From Umbelopsis ramanniana AG (lineage: Eukaryota; Mucoromycota; Umbelopsidomycetes; Umbelopsidales; Umbelopsidaceae): a DNA stretch of 55,790 nucleotides. The stretch spans positions 1 to 55,790 of the forward strand of contig NW_026252176.1 of NCBI RefSeq assembly GCF_025399195.1, in the 5' to 3' direction. The stretch's first letter is position 1. Every line of letters begins with the position of its first letter. Shown piece by piece: positions 46,013-55,790 of this stretch. Position numbers and translations under genes: made by a program. The notes under the pieces are model-generated. The model did no database searches, was not told where the DNA came from, and saw only the letters and a program-made list of their open reading frames with translations.

Positions 46013-48542
46013 GCAAGCTACCCCGTAACCCCATCAGTAGCCCTACCCCCTATTGTGTGCTTAATTCCTCCAATTTTACTCGTTTTTGATGGTACTCTTC
46101 ATGAGACCAGAGGCCAAAAAGTGAATAGTAACGCTATAAATATACTAGAGTTTTCACCTCATTCATCATAATTTACAGCATCATAGCATCTTTATAAATT
46201 GTGTTTTTAGATTTTGTTAATATTTTTTATAACCATGTGTCCGTTTCGACTATGATAAAATTTTCTAAGATGTGTTTGCTTTTTGTCGAGTAACATCAAG
46301 CGAATCCTACTCCTGAAATTATAGCTCAGTCCGAAGGACTGATCAAACATAGGCCTAGTTGATCGTTATTTCTTCTTTTATTTTTACAGATTCCAAAAAA
46401 GTAAATGCATTGATTTCAATACAAGAAGAATGTGATATAGGGGGGATCCTATTCCTTGATCTTTCTTGCCGTAGATAGACATGGGTGGATGGGAGGTTTC
46501 TAGGCTCATGTTTGTCCAGTCCTTCGAACTGAACCATACGATTTGTCCAATTGACAAAAAAATTCTTTGTACAATCCATCAGATTCCAGACATAAGCCTA
46601 GAGATGCTACTGTAGCGTACATACAGCTTTGGAGATGTTTGACCCGAAGGGAAAAGGTTGGTAATACTTTGCCATTGAAGGCGTTATCGACGGCAGTAAT
46701 TATCGAATAATAAATGACACGACCAGTTACCCATTGTTATAACATCAGACAGAGAAGCCCCTCTAGCAAGCTCCAAGTCCGAGGCGAGACAGCGAACCGA
46801 GGGATGGGTTCTTGTGATGTGGATATGGACATCATTCGATGTAACCAGGTAGATATTGTGGTAGTGCGTAATGATTTATATGGATCCTTAATGTGACTAG
46901 TAGCTTGAGGTGTAGTCTCCTGGTGGCTTTCGAATTATGTTGTTTCAATGCTTTAAATACATGTACAGGGCAGAGTTTCTTGAGGTCAGTATTTTTGTGA
47001 ACCATGAGTAATTTTATTGTGTATCGGCTGAACGGAGCTTCTTGGGAACCGCTATAGTAAGTTGTAGGTCTCCTTGGTTAATGAGCTTGCAAACCGAGAG
47101 AGATCTGGAAAGGATCTGAGGGGCGTAAGAAGGCAGTCAACGCCAACAAGAAGGTCATCGTTTAGTTGAGATCGCTAGAGACGTCTCACATGATGGTCAT
47201 ATTTGCGCAATGAAACGTAGAGAAGATGAGATGTCCACACTGACTTTGGATGGTGAATGATGGGCTAACTTGCGGGAGTAGTTGCAATACCTGTGAATGC
47301 TAGATTTTTTTCTTGATCCACATGGAAAAGAGAAGTAGCACGTTTGAAAACCTGCACCGTACTGATGCTGTATCCCGCACTGAGAGCATCACTCAAGGAA
47401 TAAGTTAGTTCGGTAGGGAGAAAAGATTTGGGTCTACTAGATTATATGATTTCCACTGTAGAAGCTGATTTTGTGCTCGTCTGTAAAGTCGCCGCTTTGC
47501 ATCAGTCGGTTGAGTGTGTCATGGAAGCATTTTTGAATGTAAGAGCACTTGTGTATACAGAGTGGCTGGAAGCAAGACTATCCTGGGTTTTTTCCCTCAT
47601 TGTAAGACTGTGTATTTTCCTAGGTGTGTGGAAGGAAGACGAGAACAGACTCTGCATCGAACGTTGTAGACCCCGTAGCTTGGTCGCCGGCAGACAGATA
47701 GTATAGATTAGCTTTCCAAAAGGAATCCAAAGTGCTCTGAATTCTGGGTTGGTTCCAGTTGTTATCTCTTATAATTTATCTTCCATCCCGAACAGATCAG
47801 TTGATTGGGAAAAGTCTGGGTCTGTTCCTGATCTATCGCTTTCGATGGGGCCATCAAAATCCAATCGTCCGGGCATGCTGAAAAGCGAGAGCCCTTTTGG
47901 CATTCCCAGAGGCGTATTGGCTTGGTGAGTCTGGTAAATAACCATGGGGCTATCGAAGATTCGAAGGGTGCTGATCAGAAATGAAAAGTTTGGCCGTCTC
48001 AATGGAAGCGCAGGTATTTTGAAGAATGCTTATTGATCCGTATATGGAGAAAAGCATTGTTTCCATTCAGTGTCTTCAAAGCGGTGATGACCGACGAAAG
48101 AAGAAAAATCAAGGTATATAATTATCCCTATATCACATAGAGTAATGAGATCAATTTATTCACTTATTTGCAACTTTGTAAAAAGAATGAAGAAATGACG
48201 GACACGGCATCTCTAAGCTCATGTTTGGACTTTGCAGATTTTCTAGAGAATTGCAATTCCACAGAAAACCAAGCGAATCGAACTATAACTTGACTTCAAT
48301 CCCGCTATTGAAATTAAAACGTACCTCTTGCACAATTCCTTGCAGACTCGTTCCGGACCAGTTTATTCCGGTGTCGCCTCGATAAAAAAAAAAATACAAA
48401 ATAAATGAATAAAACAATTGATGTAACTGGCTATGCTATGACCGTTGATACGGTACTATTTTGATATCTATCTCTTCCGGTTTTCATCCTCTCATTAACT
48501 ATATAAGCTATTTTGACAGGCCCCTCCACATCTGCCTCTCTC
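46013..48542. other. 2.5-kb gene-poor spacer
   Basis: Low coding density between two genes. Short frames such as 47769-48002 (minus) and 47428-47706 (plus) lack family resemblance. The 47769-48002 frame has a protein-like composition (P-G-R-L-D-F-D-G-P, then T-D-L-F-G-M-E-D-K-L) and might be a decayed or partial gene, but I cannot support a call. Confidence 0.45.
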
Positions 48543-49050
48543 TTATTTAGCTTGCTCTTCGAATCCTATAGATTTTGTTTGAGTAAAGGTCTAATTTGCG
48601 CTGTCTATTGAATATTAGCATGAGCATGTCCTTACCGGGGAAGCAATCCTCCAAAGTCTTGCTATGCTTGTTGTCAGCATGCTCGGTCAGTCTACGTGAG
48701 TAACAAAAGTTGAATTAGCTTGTTACAATTTTCAGGTACCAATAAATGCTACTTACGCCTTGGCACGGATAGTACACAAGAAGGTTTGCTTGCAAGTTTG
48801 GCAGATGACGCTCTTAGCGGCATTATTCTAAATTATAGCACAGTAATTAGTTTTGCATCCAGAAAGACCGTTGCGGTAAACAATTCTTTGGCCACTAACC
48901 GCTTTCAATTGCGAAGTAGGTCCCTTCTTGGCGTCCTTTGCGTTGCGGTCACGCTTCATTTGAGCTTTTTGTCCCTACAAGTTGGATAGACTATCAACGA
49001 ATGCTCATGTCTTCGAAGTGTACAACTGAACGAGTACTTACGTTACCCAT
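48543..49050 (-). CDS. Small zinc-binding protein (At2g23090-like)
   Basis: Five exons on the minus strand: 49050-49042 (9 nt), 48974-48900, 48827-48757, 48691-48636 and 48565-48543 (23 nt), give 77 residues. M-G-N joins G-Q-K-A-Q-M-K-R-D-R-N-A-K, then G-P-T-S-Q-L-K, a C-x2-C pair (C-Q-T-C) with T-F-L-C-T, H-A-D-N-K-H-S-K-T, and C-F-P-G-F-E-E-Q-A-K. This is the layout of the small eukaryotic zinc-binding family typified by At2g23090: C-x2-C plus H-x4-H. Its cellular role is unknown to me. The final short exon was chosen because it restores the usual C-F-P-G-F ending; a longer read-through variant is less likely. Confidence 0.82.
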
Positions 49051-49635
49051 GTTGAATTACTTGTTGTCGAATAAGCTGGCAATTCCAAACAAAAAATTGT
49101 CGCTGGCTGGGCAGCAAATAAAAAATTTTTGTAATCCGCTCATAACCAATAGCTGAAGCCTTGCTCTTTCCCAAGTTCGAGAACATGTCCAAGGATACAC
49201 CAACAGTAAAAAAACAGAGAAGAAAGAGAGAAATTGAGTCAGTTTAATGTTTGAGTTAGCTCAAGGCGTAAAATGTACTAGAGGTGTTATTTAGTTCAAG
49301 ATATCCCATATGATTGATGCTCCATCCTGCTGGACGGATCTACAACTTTGTAACAGCATATGAGGAGCGCTTAAATCATTATGCACCATAATTGGGAACT
49401 AGTAGAGTACCTGCTTGCTGGTGCCGTCGCCCGCCCGCAATGTTCACAGGCAGAAGTCGTTCGCTTTCATCACCTTGCCCATATTCCCCATTTGGTGATT
49501 AGTGCAAAAGGTCGCTGGGCTGGGCTGTGACTGAACGTTGTGGTTCATGCTCCGCCATCATCCCCAGCTAAAAAACAACGCCGTTCCAAACCACTTTACG
49601 CTTTACTACTTTCTCTTCTGTTTTAAACCTCAAGC
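49051..49635. other. Divergent promoter region between zinc-binding protein and FGGY kinase genes
   Basis: No coding feature seen. The 3' part is C/T-rich, as in other leaders here. Confidence 0.5.
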
Positions 49636-51433
49636 ATGGATTATTTTGTTGGTATTGATATAGGGACTGGGTAAGTCATTCATCTTCATTGAACAAGTTA
49701 ATACAACAGAGAGCCTTGGTCGTAACAAAGAATTCTACAGTTCTGCTCGAGCTTGTGTCATCGACTCTCACGGTGACGTTCTTGGTTTACACGTTGAACC
49801 TACCAAAACTTGGAACCCGCGACATGAAATCTACGAGCAATCTACTGAAAACATATGGAAGTGCATTTGTACTTCGGTCAAGGAAGCCGTGTCAAAATCA
49901 GGAATTCAGCCTGACGCTATTCGCGGAGTAGGTTTCGATGCAACTTGCTCCTTGGTTATAACTGACAAGCAGGGAGCCCCTCTCAGCGTGGATCCAGAAA
50001 GCAACTTCAGTAATCACGAGAGGAACATTATCCTTTGGGCGGACCACAGAGCCATAGATCAGGCTAATCGCATCAATGCAACTCATCACAATGTCCTAAA
50101 GTATGTCGGAAATACCATTAGTCCAGAGATGGAAATACCCAAGACTCTTTGGCTCAGTGAAAATATGCCAGCCGAGAAATTCAGCAACATTGGTCATATT
50201 TTTGATCTTCCAGACTACCTTACCTACCGTGCTACTGGTTCATTGGCTCGTTCAACATGCTCTGTCACCTGCAAGTGCTCATTTGTCCCAGTTGGAATTG
50301 AACAGTCAAAAGGTTGGAGTGACGACTACTTTAGGACCATTGGATTAAGTCAGCTAGCTGACGAAGGGTTCGAAAAGCTTGGAGGAATTCCTGGAGAAAC
50401 TGGAGAGTTTCTCTTTGCTGGAGATCCAGTAGGGAATGGTCTCACTGCAGAAGCCGCTCAAGATCTCGGCTTGCCTGAAGGTCTCCCTGTTGGCTCCGCT
50501 GTCATTGACGCATACGCTGGCGCAATCGCAACCCTTGGAGCAAGTTCTTCAAGAGCAGAGGCACAGGAAATGGCTCGCCTTCCGGCGAAGGAAAGTCTGT
50601 TACAACAAGGTGCAAACCGCTTGGCGATCATTTGTGGCACATCCAGCTGCCATATCGCCATGGCACCCGAAGCAATCTTTGTTCCAGGCGTTTGGGGCCC
50701 TTATAAGTCTGTTTTGGTTCCGGGTATGTGGTGTGCTGAAGGCGGGCAATCGTCCACCGGTCAACTCATTGACCATATGCTCAGCAAGCATCCGGCCATC
50801 GAAGAGGCTAAGGAATTGGCCAAGAGTCGTGATATGAACATCTATGCGTTTTTGAATACCTACTTGGAAGAGAAGAAACAGCGCCACAAGTACAAGTATC
50901 TTGAGCAGCTGGTCTCTCAGCTGCATATCTATCCAGATTTCCACGGAAATCGATCCCCATTGGCGGACCCTACTTTGCGCGGAACCATCGTTGGACACTC
51001 GCTTGATGCAAGTGTTGATGATCTCGCTGTAAAGTATTTGGCCACTTTACAAGCTATCTCTTGTCAAACTCGCCATATCATTGAGTCTTTGAACGCTTGC
51101 GGATACACCATCGACACTTTGTGTCTGTCTGGCGGTCTCTGCAAAAACCCCATTTTTGTCCAACTTCACGCAGACATCACGGGATGCAAAGTCATCTTAC
51201 CAAAGAGCATCGAAGGTGCTGTCGTCATTGGTGCTGGTTTCCTTGGAGCCAAGGCAGCGGGATTGAGTGACAATCTTTGGGACGTTATGATCAAGCTTGG
51301 ACAGGCTGGAGACGTTGTTAATCCGTCTGAAGACTCAGAAATTAAAACGCTCAACGAGCGAAAATATAAGGTGTTCAAGATGATGTTGGATGACCAGCGT
51401 AAATACCGCCGTGTTATGGCCGGAGAAGAATAG
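49636..51433 (+). CDS. FGGY-family carbohydrate kinase (D-ribulokinase-like, FGGY/YDR109C type)
   Basis: Two exons, 49636-49670 and 49741-51433, give 575 residues. The N-terminal ATPase motif V-G-I-D-I-G-T-G-S-A-R-A-C-V-I-D is completed across the intron. Further family marks are G-V-G-F-D-A-T-C-S-L, F-D-L-P-D-Y-L-T-Y-R-A-T-G, I-C-G-T-S-S-C-H and the C-terminal L-C-L-S-G-G-L-C-K-N-P. The arrangement and length (575) match human FGGY (about 551) and yeast YDR109C rather than glycerol or xylulose kinase. These enzymes phosphorylate ribulose or related pentuloses; the exact substrate here is inferred. A second fold half follows after about residue 290. Confidence 0.93.
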
Positions 51434-51468
51434 CTTTAGCATCAATCCATAATAATGTACAGCAACAA

Positions 51469-51474
51469 AATAAA
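51469..51474 (+). terminator. AATAAA polyadenylation signal of FGGY kinase gene
   Basis: A tandem AATAAATAAA about 36 bases after the stop codon. Confidence 0.55.
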
Positions 51475-51606
51475 TAAAAAGGTCGATGGCTTTCTGATTA
51501 AACTAAGCGCACTGAAGATCACATTTTGAATACAATTCGTCGTAGATCGCGAAATTGGGTTTATTTTTGATTACAGTAACTCTGATTATCGCAAAGTAAT
51601 ATCCAT

Positions 51607-52959
51607 TTAAACGACGGTACCAGAGGCAGAGGCAATACGGGGCCACAAGTCAGCGCATTCCTTGGCAACGGGTCCAGTGATGGCAGATCCCTTCATTTCA
51701 CCCTTGGGCTATAATAGAAATAAGATGTGAGTGAATTGTTCTCGCGCAACAGCCGTTGTTTTGACAGGTAGATTGGTGTTGACAACCAGTCATCCCATCT
51801 TGACTATTACAAACTACACTCCCAATCTGGCATTTCTACTTACGTTAACAATGACACCAGCGTTGTCTTCGAAGTACAAGAAGACACCGTCTCTACGGCG
51901 CCAAGCCTTGCGTTGACGGACAACGACGGCGGGCATAACCTTCTTTCTCAATTCAGGCTTACCCTTCTTGACGGTAGCGACGATCATGTCACCGGGAGCA
52001 GCAGCGGGGAGTCTGTTAAGACGACCCTTGATACCGCGGACAGCGATGATGTAAAGGTTCTATGATGAACACATCGTTAGTACGATACTTCAATGAGTTT
52101 GTCGACAGCCAATTTACTTTCAAAGTGACTCACCTTAGCACCAGAGTTATCGGCAGAGTTCTACATGTGGGAAAATTATAAACAAATACAGTTAGGACTT
52201 GTTGTGCTTACAGCTTTGAGGCTATTATAGAAAAAAGAATAGCATTCATACCATGACGGCGCCTATAAACGGAAGAGCAATTAGAACTGTTCTACAACCA
52301 CTTCATCAAAACAGTCATCAAAGATACATACCGACGGGCATACCAAGAGTCATACGGTACTTGTTACCAGTAACACCGATTCCTAAAGTAACAATGTTGT
52401 ATTAGTTTCTTTTGCCAAACAGCTTTACGAGTCGTCCTCATAAAGTGATAGGAATAAGGCAATGGTCACGTGTATATAGTATGTATATATCGCACCGCGA
52501 TCCACCCCTATGATAGAATGAGTAAAATGGAGGAAGTCGATATAGGTTGGCAGCTTGACAGCAAGGCGTAATGTTGCTCTGCGAGTAGAACGGCCCTAGG
52601 CAAAGTTATGCCGTTACAGTTGGTAAAGGAAGCAGCTAGCAATTTTTTTAGGGACCTATTTGGCTCTTGCTTCAAGCAAATCCGATCCAACTAAAGTTGG
52701 CCGTCGATGCTGCAGCATTGAGAGTTTTATTGTTCTGTAGTCGAAGCAACTGTGCCGGCGTTGTGTGTTGCTCCTTTCTGCAGTTCTCTTGATGTGCTCA
52801 TTGGAGCATCTTGATTCGAATTTCTCAACCTCAATGGAAAAGGTCGAAATATCGCTTCGGTGTAGTTTGCTCGCAGCATCCATCCATCCATCCATCCATT
52901 CACTCATTCCATCATACCATTAATAAATTAAGATGAAAGTTTAACGTACTTCCGCTCAT
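51607..52959 (-). CDS. RPL23A: 60S ribosomal protein uL14 (RPL23), copy A
   Basis: Six exons on the minus strand: 52959-52950 (10 nt), 52382-52332, 52262-52252 (11 nt), 52160-52134, 52059-51844 and 51708-51607, give 138 residues. uL14 hallmarks: [57 protein letters not shown], and [18 protein letters not shown]. The start M-S-G-R differs from copy B (M-S-N-R); otherwise the proteins appear identical. uL14 sits at the subunit interface of the 60S. The first intron is long (567 nt) and carries a (CATC)n tract. The stop follows the last Val codon directly, with no further intron. Confidence 0.95.
52877..52899. repeat. (CATC)n microsatellite in intron 1 of uL14 copy A
   Basis: Tandem CATC units, read as (GATG)n on the transcribed strand. 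A related (TGGA)n run lies in intron 1 of copy B. Confidence 0.7.
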
Positions 52960-54078
52960 TTTTGATGAAGGTTACAAAAGAAGGAAGCTATAGATGTCTG
53001 ATAGTGAAGGTTTTAGTACTGGAGCTGAGTTTTGAAATTTTGGCGAGTTTGAGAAATCAAGAGGGGATATTTTCTCTCCCAAATTTTTGTAGTACGTCCT
53101 TCCTGTCCCTAAATCCACGGACAATGTAGATCTCGAGCTTTCAAGTTGAAACTACTAGCTCAATCGCAACTTCTAGTGCTCTATTAATAAAATTTCGAAT
53201 GAGAGACCAACCTTATGCTCTACTGCTCAAAGGCTTCATAGAAATACAGAATATATCTTATGACATAAGATGTCTGACCTTAGACTAGCCAACGCGGCAT
53301 ATCCAATTCTCAGCCCCATAGCGCTCATGTCGTCTACCACGTATCAAGCTATGATAACTGTGAACTATTAGCGCCTATGTATAAGCAATGAAATGTTTTC
53401 TATCATTGTATATTCTTCCAAATGTGTGCAGGCATCATAATGCAACCCAAGTTTTGCGATTAAAATGAAGTATACCCATTTAAAGCCCAACTTTGTCACA
53501 TTCTTCCGTAGAAACGCAAGATTTCATAACATGAGAAGTCCAAGTTTAGCATGCTTTCAGCATGAATTTCACTCGGATAATACGAGTATAACTCGAAATT
53601 GGTGACAGATCTAAAAAGGCACCATGTCATCTATTCAATTGATGCAAAATGAAATGTTACAGTTCACGTTAATGGTTCTATTCTGCATGTGTAAAATATT
53701 GGTATGATGAATGTTTGTTCCCTTGCGTATTTATGCCATCACCTTTGAAAGTAATGAAGCGATGATTGCTTCGAGAGCGCGTTGTATATTGCTTGTACTA
53801 ATATGAGCTGAAAAAATAAGATGAGATTCGAATATCAGCAGAATCTTTACCGGATGTTCATTCTATTTGCAGTAAGTTGATAATAGAATAATATTCGCAA
53901 AGACGGTGGGCAAAGGTTGTACCTTCAGTGTATACGAGTTCATGTTGAAATGGTCGAGAATAGGGTTTTGGAGCTCAGCTATGTTTTGATTGGCTATACT
54001 TCCAGACGCTGTAAGATTTTCCTCAGTCAGCTTGCAATGGGGTTGTAGCCTCCTCTTTTTTGCATCCTATCATCAGTC
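52960..54078. other. Shared divergent promoter region of the two uL14 genes
   Basis: About 1.1 kb between two head-to-head uL14 copies. No coding feature. It contains a 17-base perfect palindrome (ATCTTATG A CATAAGAT, 53255-53271). Confidence 0.55.
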
Positions 54079-55328
54079 ATGTCCAACAGTGAGTACCGTA
54101 AACTTATTTTCCACGGGGTACACATATGTGTACGTGGATTGATGTGTATGTGGATGGATGGATGGATAGACGAAAAATGAAACTCGCGAAAATATCACAT
54201 TCTCCAATTCGATGATTATAATTCTCGAACGGCATTAACACTGCCATGAATTCGACATTACAAGGCGCTACCCGAAAGAACAATTATTTAGCGAACTGTT
54301 TGACGAGTAACAAATACGAAAACCACCTTCCGACGATGCCATGCATCTGGCTATAAACAAAATGTCTATACAGTTATAGACAATTTCTGACCGCCGACGC
54401 CGTGAACAGCACAATTAAAGAAGCAATGACTATACAAGTTATACTGACCTTTATTTCCTATTTTTTATCATAGGAATCGGTGTTACTGGTAACAAGTACC
54501 GTATGACTCTTGGTATGCCCGTCGGTATGTATCGTTACGATTATTTGATTTGACATCGAAAATAGCGAATTCTAACGTTGTTTCTTCCGTTTATAGGCGC
54601 CGTCATGGTATGAATGCTGTTCATTTTTATAACTACTACAAGCTGTAGGTGCAGTAGGTACTAACTGGATTCTTTGAACATTATTCTATCCCACATATAG
54701 AACTCTGCCGATAACTCTGGCGCTAAGGTGAGTCTTTCTTGAAAGTAACTAGCTCTCAAACACTTTATGGAAATATCGTACTGACGCTGTGTTCATCGCA
54801 GAACCTTTACATCATCGCTGTCCGCGGTATCAAGGGTCGTCTTAACAGACTCCCCGCTGCTGCTCCCGGTGACATGATCGTCGCTACCGTCAAGAAGGGT
54901 AAGCCCGAATTGAGAAAGAAGGTTATGCCCGCCGTCGTTGTCCGTCAACGCAAGGCTTGGCGCCGTAGAGACGGTGTCTTCTTGTACTTCGAAGACAACG
55001 CTGGTGTCATTGTTAACGTAAGTATAAATGCCAGATTGGGAGTATAGTTTGTAATAGTCAAGATGGGATGACTGGTTGTCAACACCAATTCTAGCTATCA
55101 AAACAACGTCTGTTGCGCGAGAACAATTCACTCACATCTTGTTTGTATTATAGCCCAAGGGTGAAATGAAGGGATCTGCCATCACTGGACCCGTTGCCAA
55201 GGAGTGCGCTGACTTGTGGCCCCGTATTGCCTCTGCCTCTGGTACCGTCGGTATGTACAATTTAGTTATGGAAAAGACATTATGGGACCTCGTTCTGACA
55301 GCGTATTTTTTTGTTCCTTCCAGTTTAA
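54079..55328 (+). CDS. RPL23B: 60S ribosomal protein uL14 (RPL23), copy B
   Basis: Seven exons: 54079-54088 (10 nt), 54474-54524, 54597-54607 (11 nt), 54701-54727, 54802-55017, 55154-55250 and 55324-55328 (5 nt), give 138 residues. Exon positions match copy A one for one up to the last sense codon. The final Val codon is then split: exon 6 ends G-T-C-G and a 73-nt sequence with GTATGT and a pyrimidine-rich CTTCCAG end separates it from TTTAA, restoring G-T-T-T-A-A as in copy A. Read through instead, the frame would continue about 70 codons to 55462 with non-ribosomal sequence. I prefer the spliced model. Exon 5 differs from copy A at one base, exon 6 at one base. Confidence 0.9.
54118..54133. 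repeat. 16-base perfect palindrome in intron 1 of uL14 copy B
   Basis: GTACACAT followed by ATGTGTAC. Not present in intron 1 of copy A. No function assigned. Confidence 0.4.
54151..54167. repeat. (TGGA)n microsatellite in intron 1 of uL14 copy B
   Basis: Four TGGA-type units, corresponding to the tract in intron 1 of copy A and supporting common origin of the introns. Confidence 0.6.
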
Positions 55329-55790
55329 ATGTACACGCATATCACGTAGTGCAATTTTCATTCACAGCATACAAAAAAAATAAACCATATGATGTAAACG
55401 TAGTAATTGTCCCTTATAAATGGATGTCAGTATACAGTCCTTTTAGAAATAATTTGCGCTGACATCATATAAGTTCAGCTTCGTATCAAAATGTTGAACT
55501 CTGCCAAAAAATTTAAACGGATATCTTCCAATATACAATCGTTTGAAAAGTGGTTTGCGTCAGCTTGCATTTTTTTATGAATGCAAAATTTGACAGACAA
55601 TCCAAATATTGTTAGCAGTAAAAATTAAAACGTGAAAGAAGATGGAACCAGAGCTTCAGGGGACACCTATGGATCTATAGTTCTATCTGACATGGTTTAT
55701 AATGACACATAATCAAACGGAAATCAAAGAGTATGATTTTGCTTTCAAATGATCGAGTAAAGTCCCTACGACAATATCATCAGTAGCTAC
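55329..55790. other. 3' flank of uL14 copy B to window end
   Basis: AT-rich sequence with no recognised gene. Confidence 0.5.

Noticed and set aside
55251-55462. Read-through extension of uL14 copy B to a 55460-55462 stop
   Set aside because: The extra 70 codons have no resemblance to uL14, while removal of a well-bordered 73-nt intron restores the exact end seen in copy A.
1-55790. CRISPR arrays, bacterial operons, rRNA genes, intact transposons
   Set aside because: None of the required repeat, terminal-repeat or gene signatures were found; the window is a spliced eukaryotic locus.

Overview
The window is nuclear DNA of an early-diverging filamentous fungus, most likely a Mucoromycota (Mucorales-type) genome. 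Nearly every gene is split by many short introns (about 55-180 nt, GT..AG with pyrimidine-rich 3' ends), genes are separated by AT-rich spacers, and the set includes a slicer-type Argonaute, a Pho80/Pcl-family cyclin, a vacuolar-type Ca2+-ATPase and a GPI-anchored chitin deacetylase. The taxonomic placement is inferred from gene content and architecture only. I joined exons by hand, checking reading phase across every junction and similarity to the protein family.

Layout. 0-8.6 kb: Pho80-like cyclin (+), ribosomal protein eS6 (+), a Sso1-type syntaxin (-), a J-domain protein (-), translation factor eEF1B-alpha (-) and a small basic orphan (+). 8.9-24.0 kb is a run of five minus-strand genes: Argonaute, a PMC1-type Ca2+-ATPase, threonine deaminase (ILV1), indoleamine 2,3-dioxygenase (BNA2) and tubulin cofactor C. 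25.0-26.0 kb: an unrecognised 266-residue protein (-). 27.8-29.4 kb: the CTD-kinase subunit Ctk3 (+). 29.7-38.6 kb: the giant ribosome-biogenesis factor UTP20 (-), divergent from an FCP1/HAD-domain protein (+). 40.2-42.1 kb: the E3-binding protein of pyruvate dehydrogenase, PDX1 (-). 44.6-46.0 kb: chitin deacetylase (+), isolated between two gene-poor spacers of about 2.5 kb each. 48.5-51.4 kb: an At2g23090-like zinc-binding protein (-) and an FGGY-family carbohydrate kinase (+). 51.6-55.3 kb: two divergently oriented copies of the gene for ribosomal protein uL14.

The genes are mostly unrelated housekeeping loci. No cluster, CRISPR array, rRNA or intact mobile element is seen. The most unusual points are: (i) the inverted uL14 gene pair, whose 3' halves (including an intron) are almost identical while the 5' introns have diverged, which looks like local gene conversion; (ii) an extra intron inside the last sense codon of only one uL14 copy; (iii) a GC-AG intron in PDX1; (iv) very small exons (6, 9, 10, 11 and 15 nt); (v) two TGAGTCA (Gcn4/CPC1-type) sites upstream of ILV1; (vi) an IDO with a mitochondrial-presequence-like N-terminus; and (vii) an FCP1-like protein whose second catalytic Asp is replaced by His.
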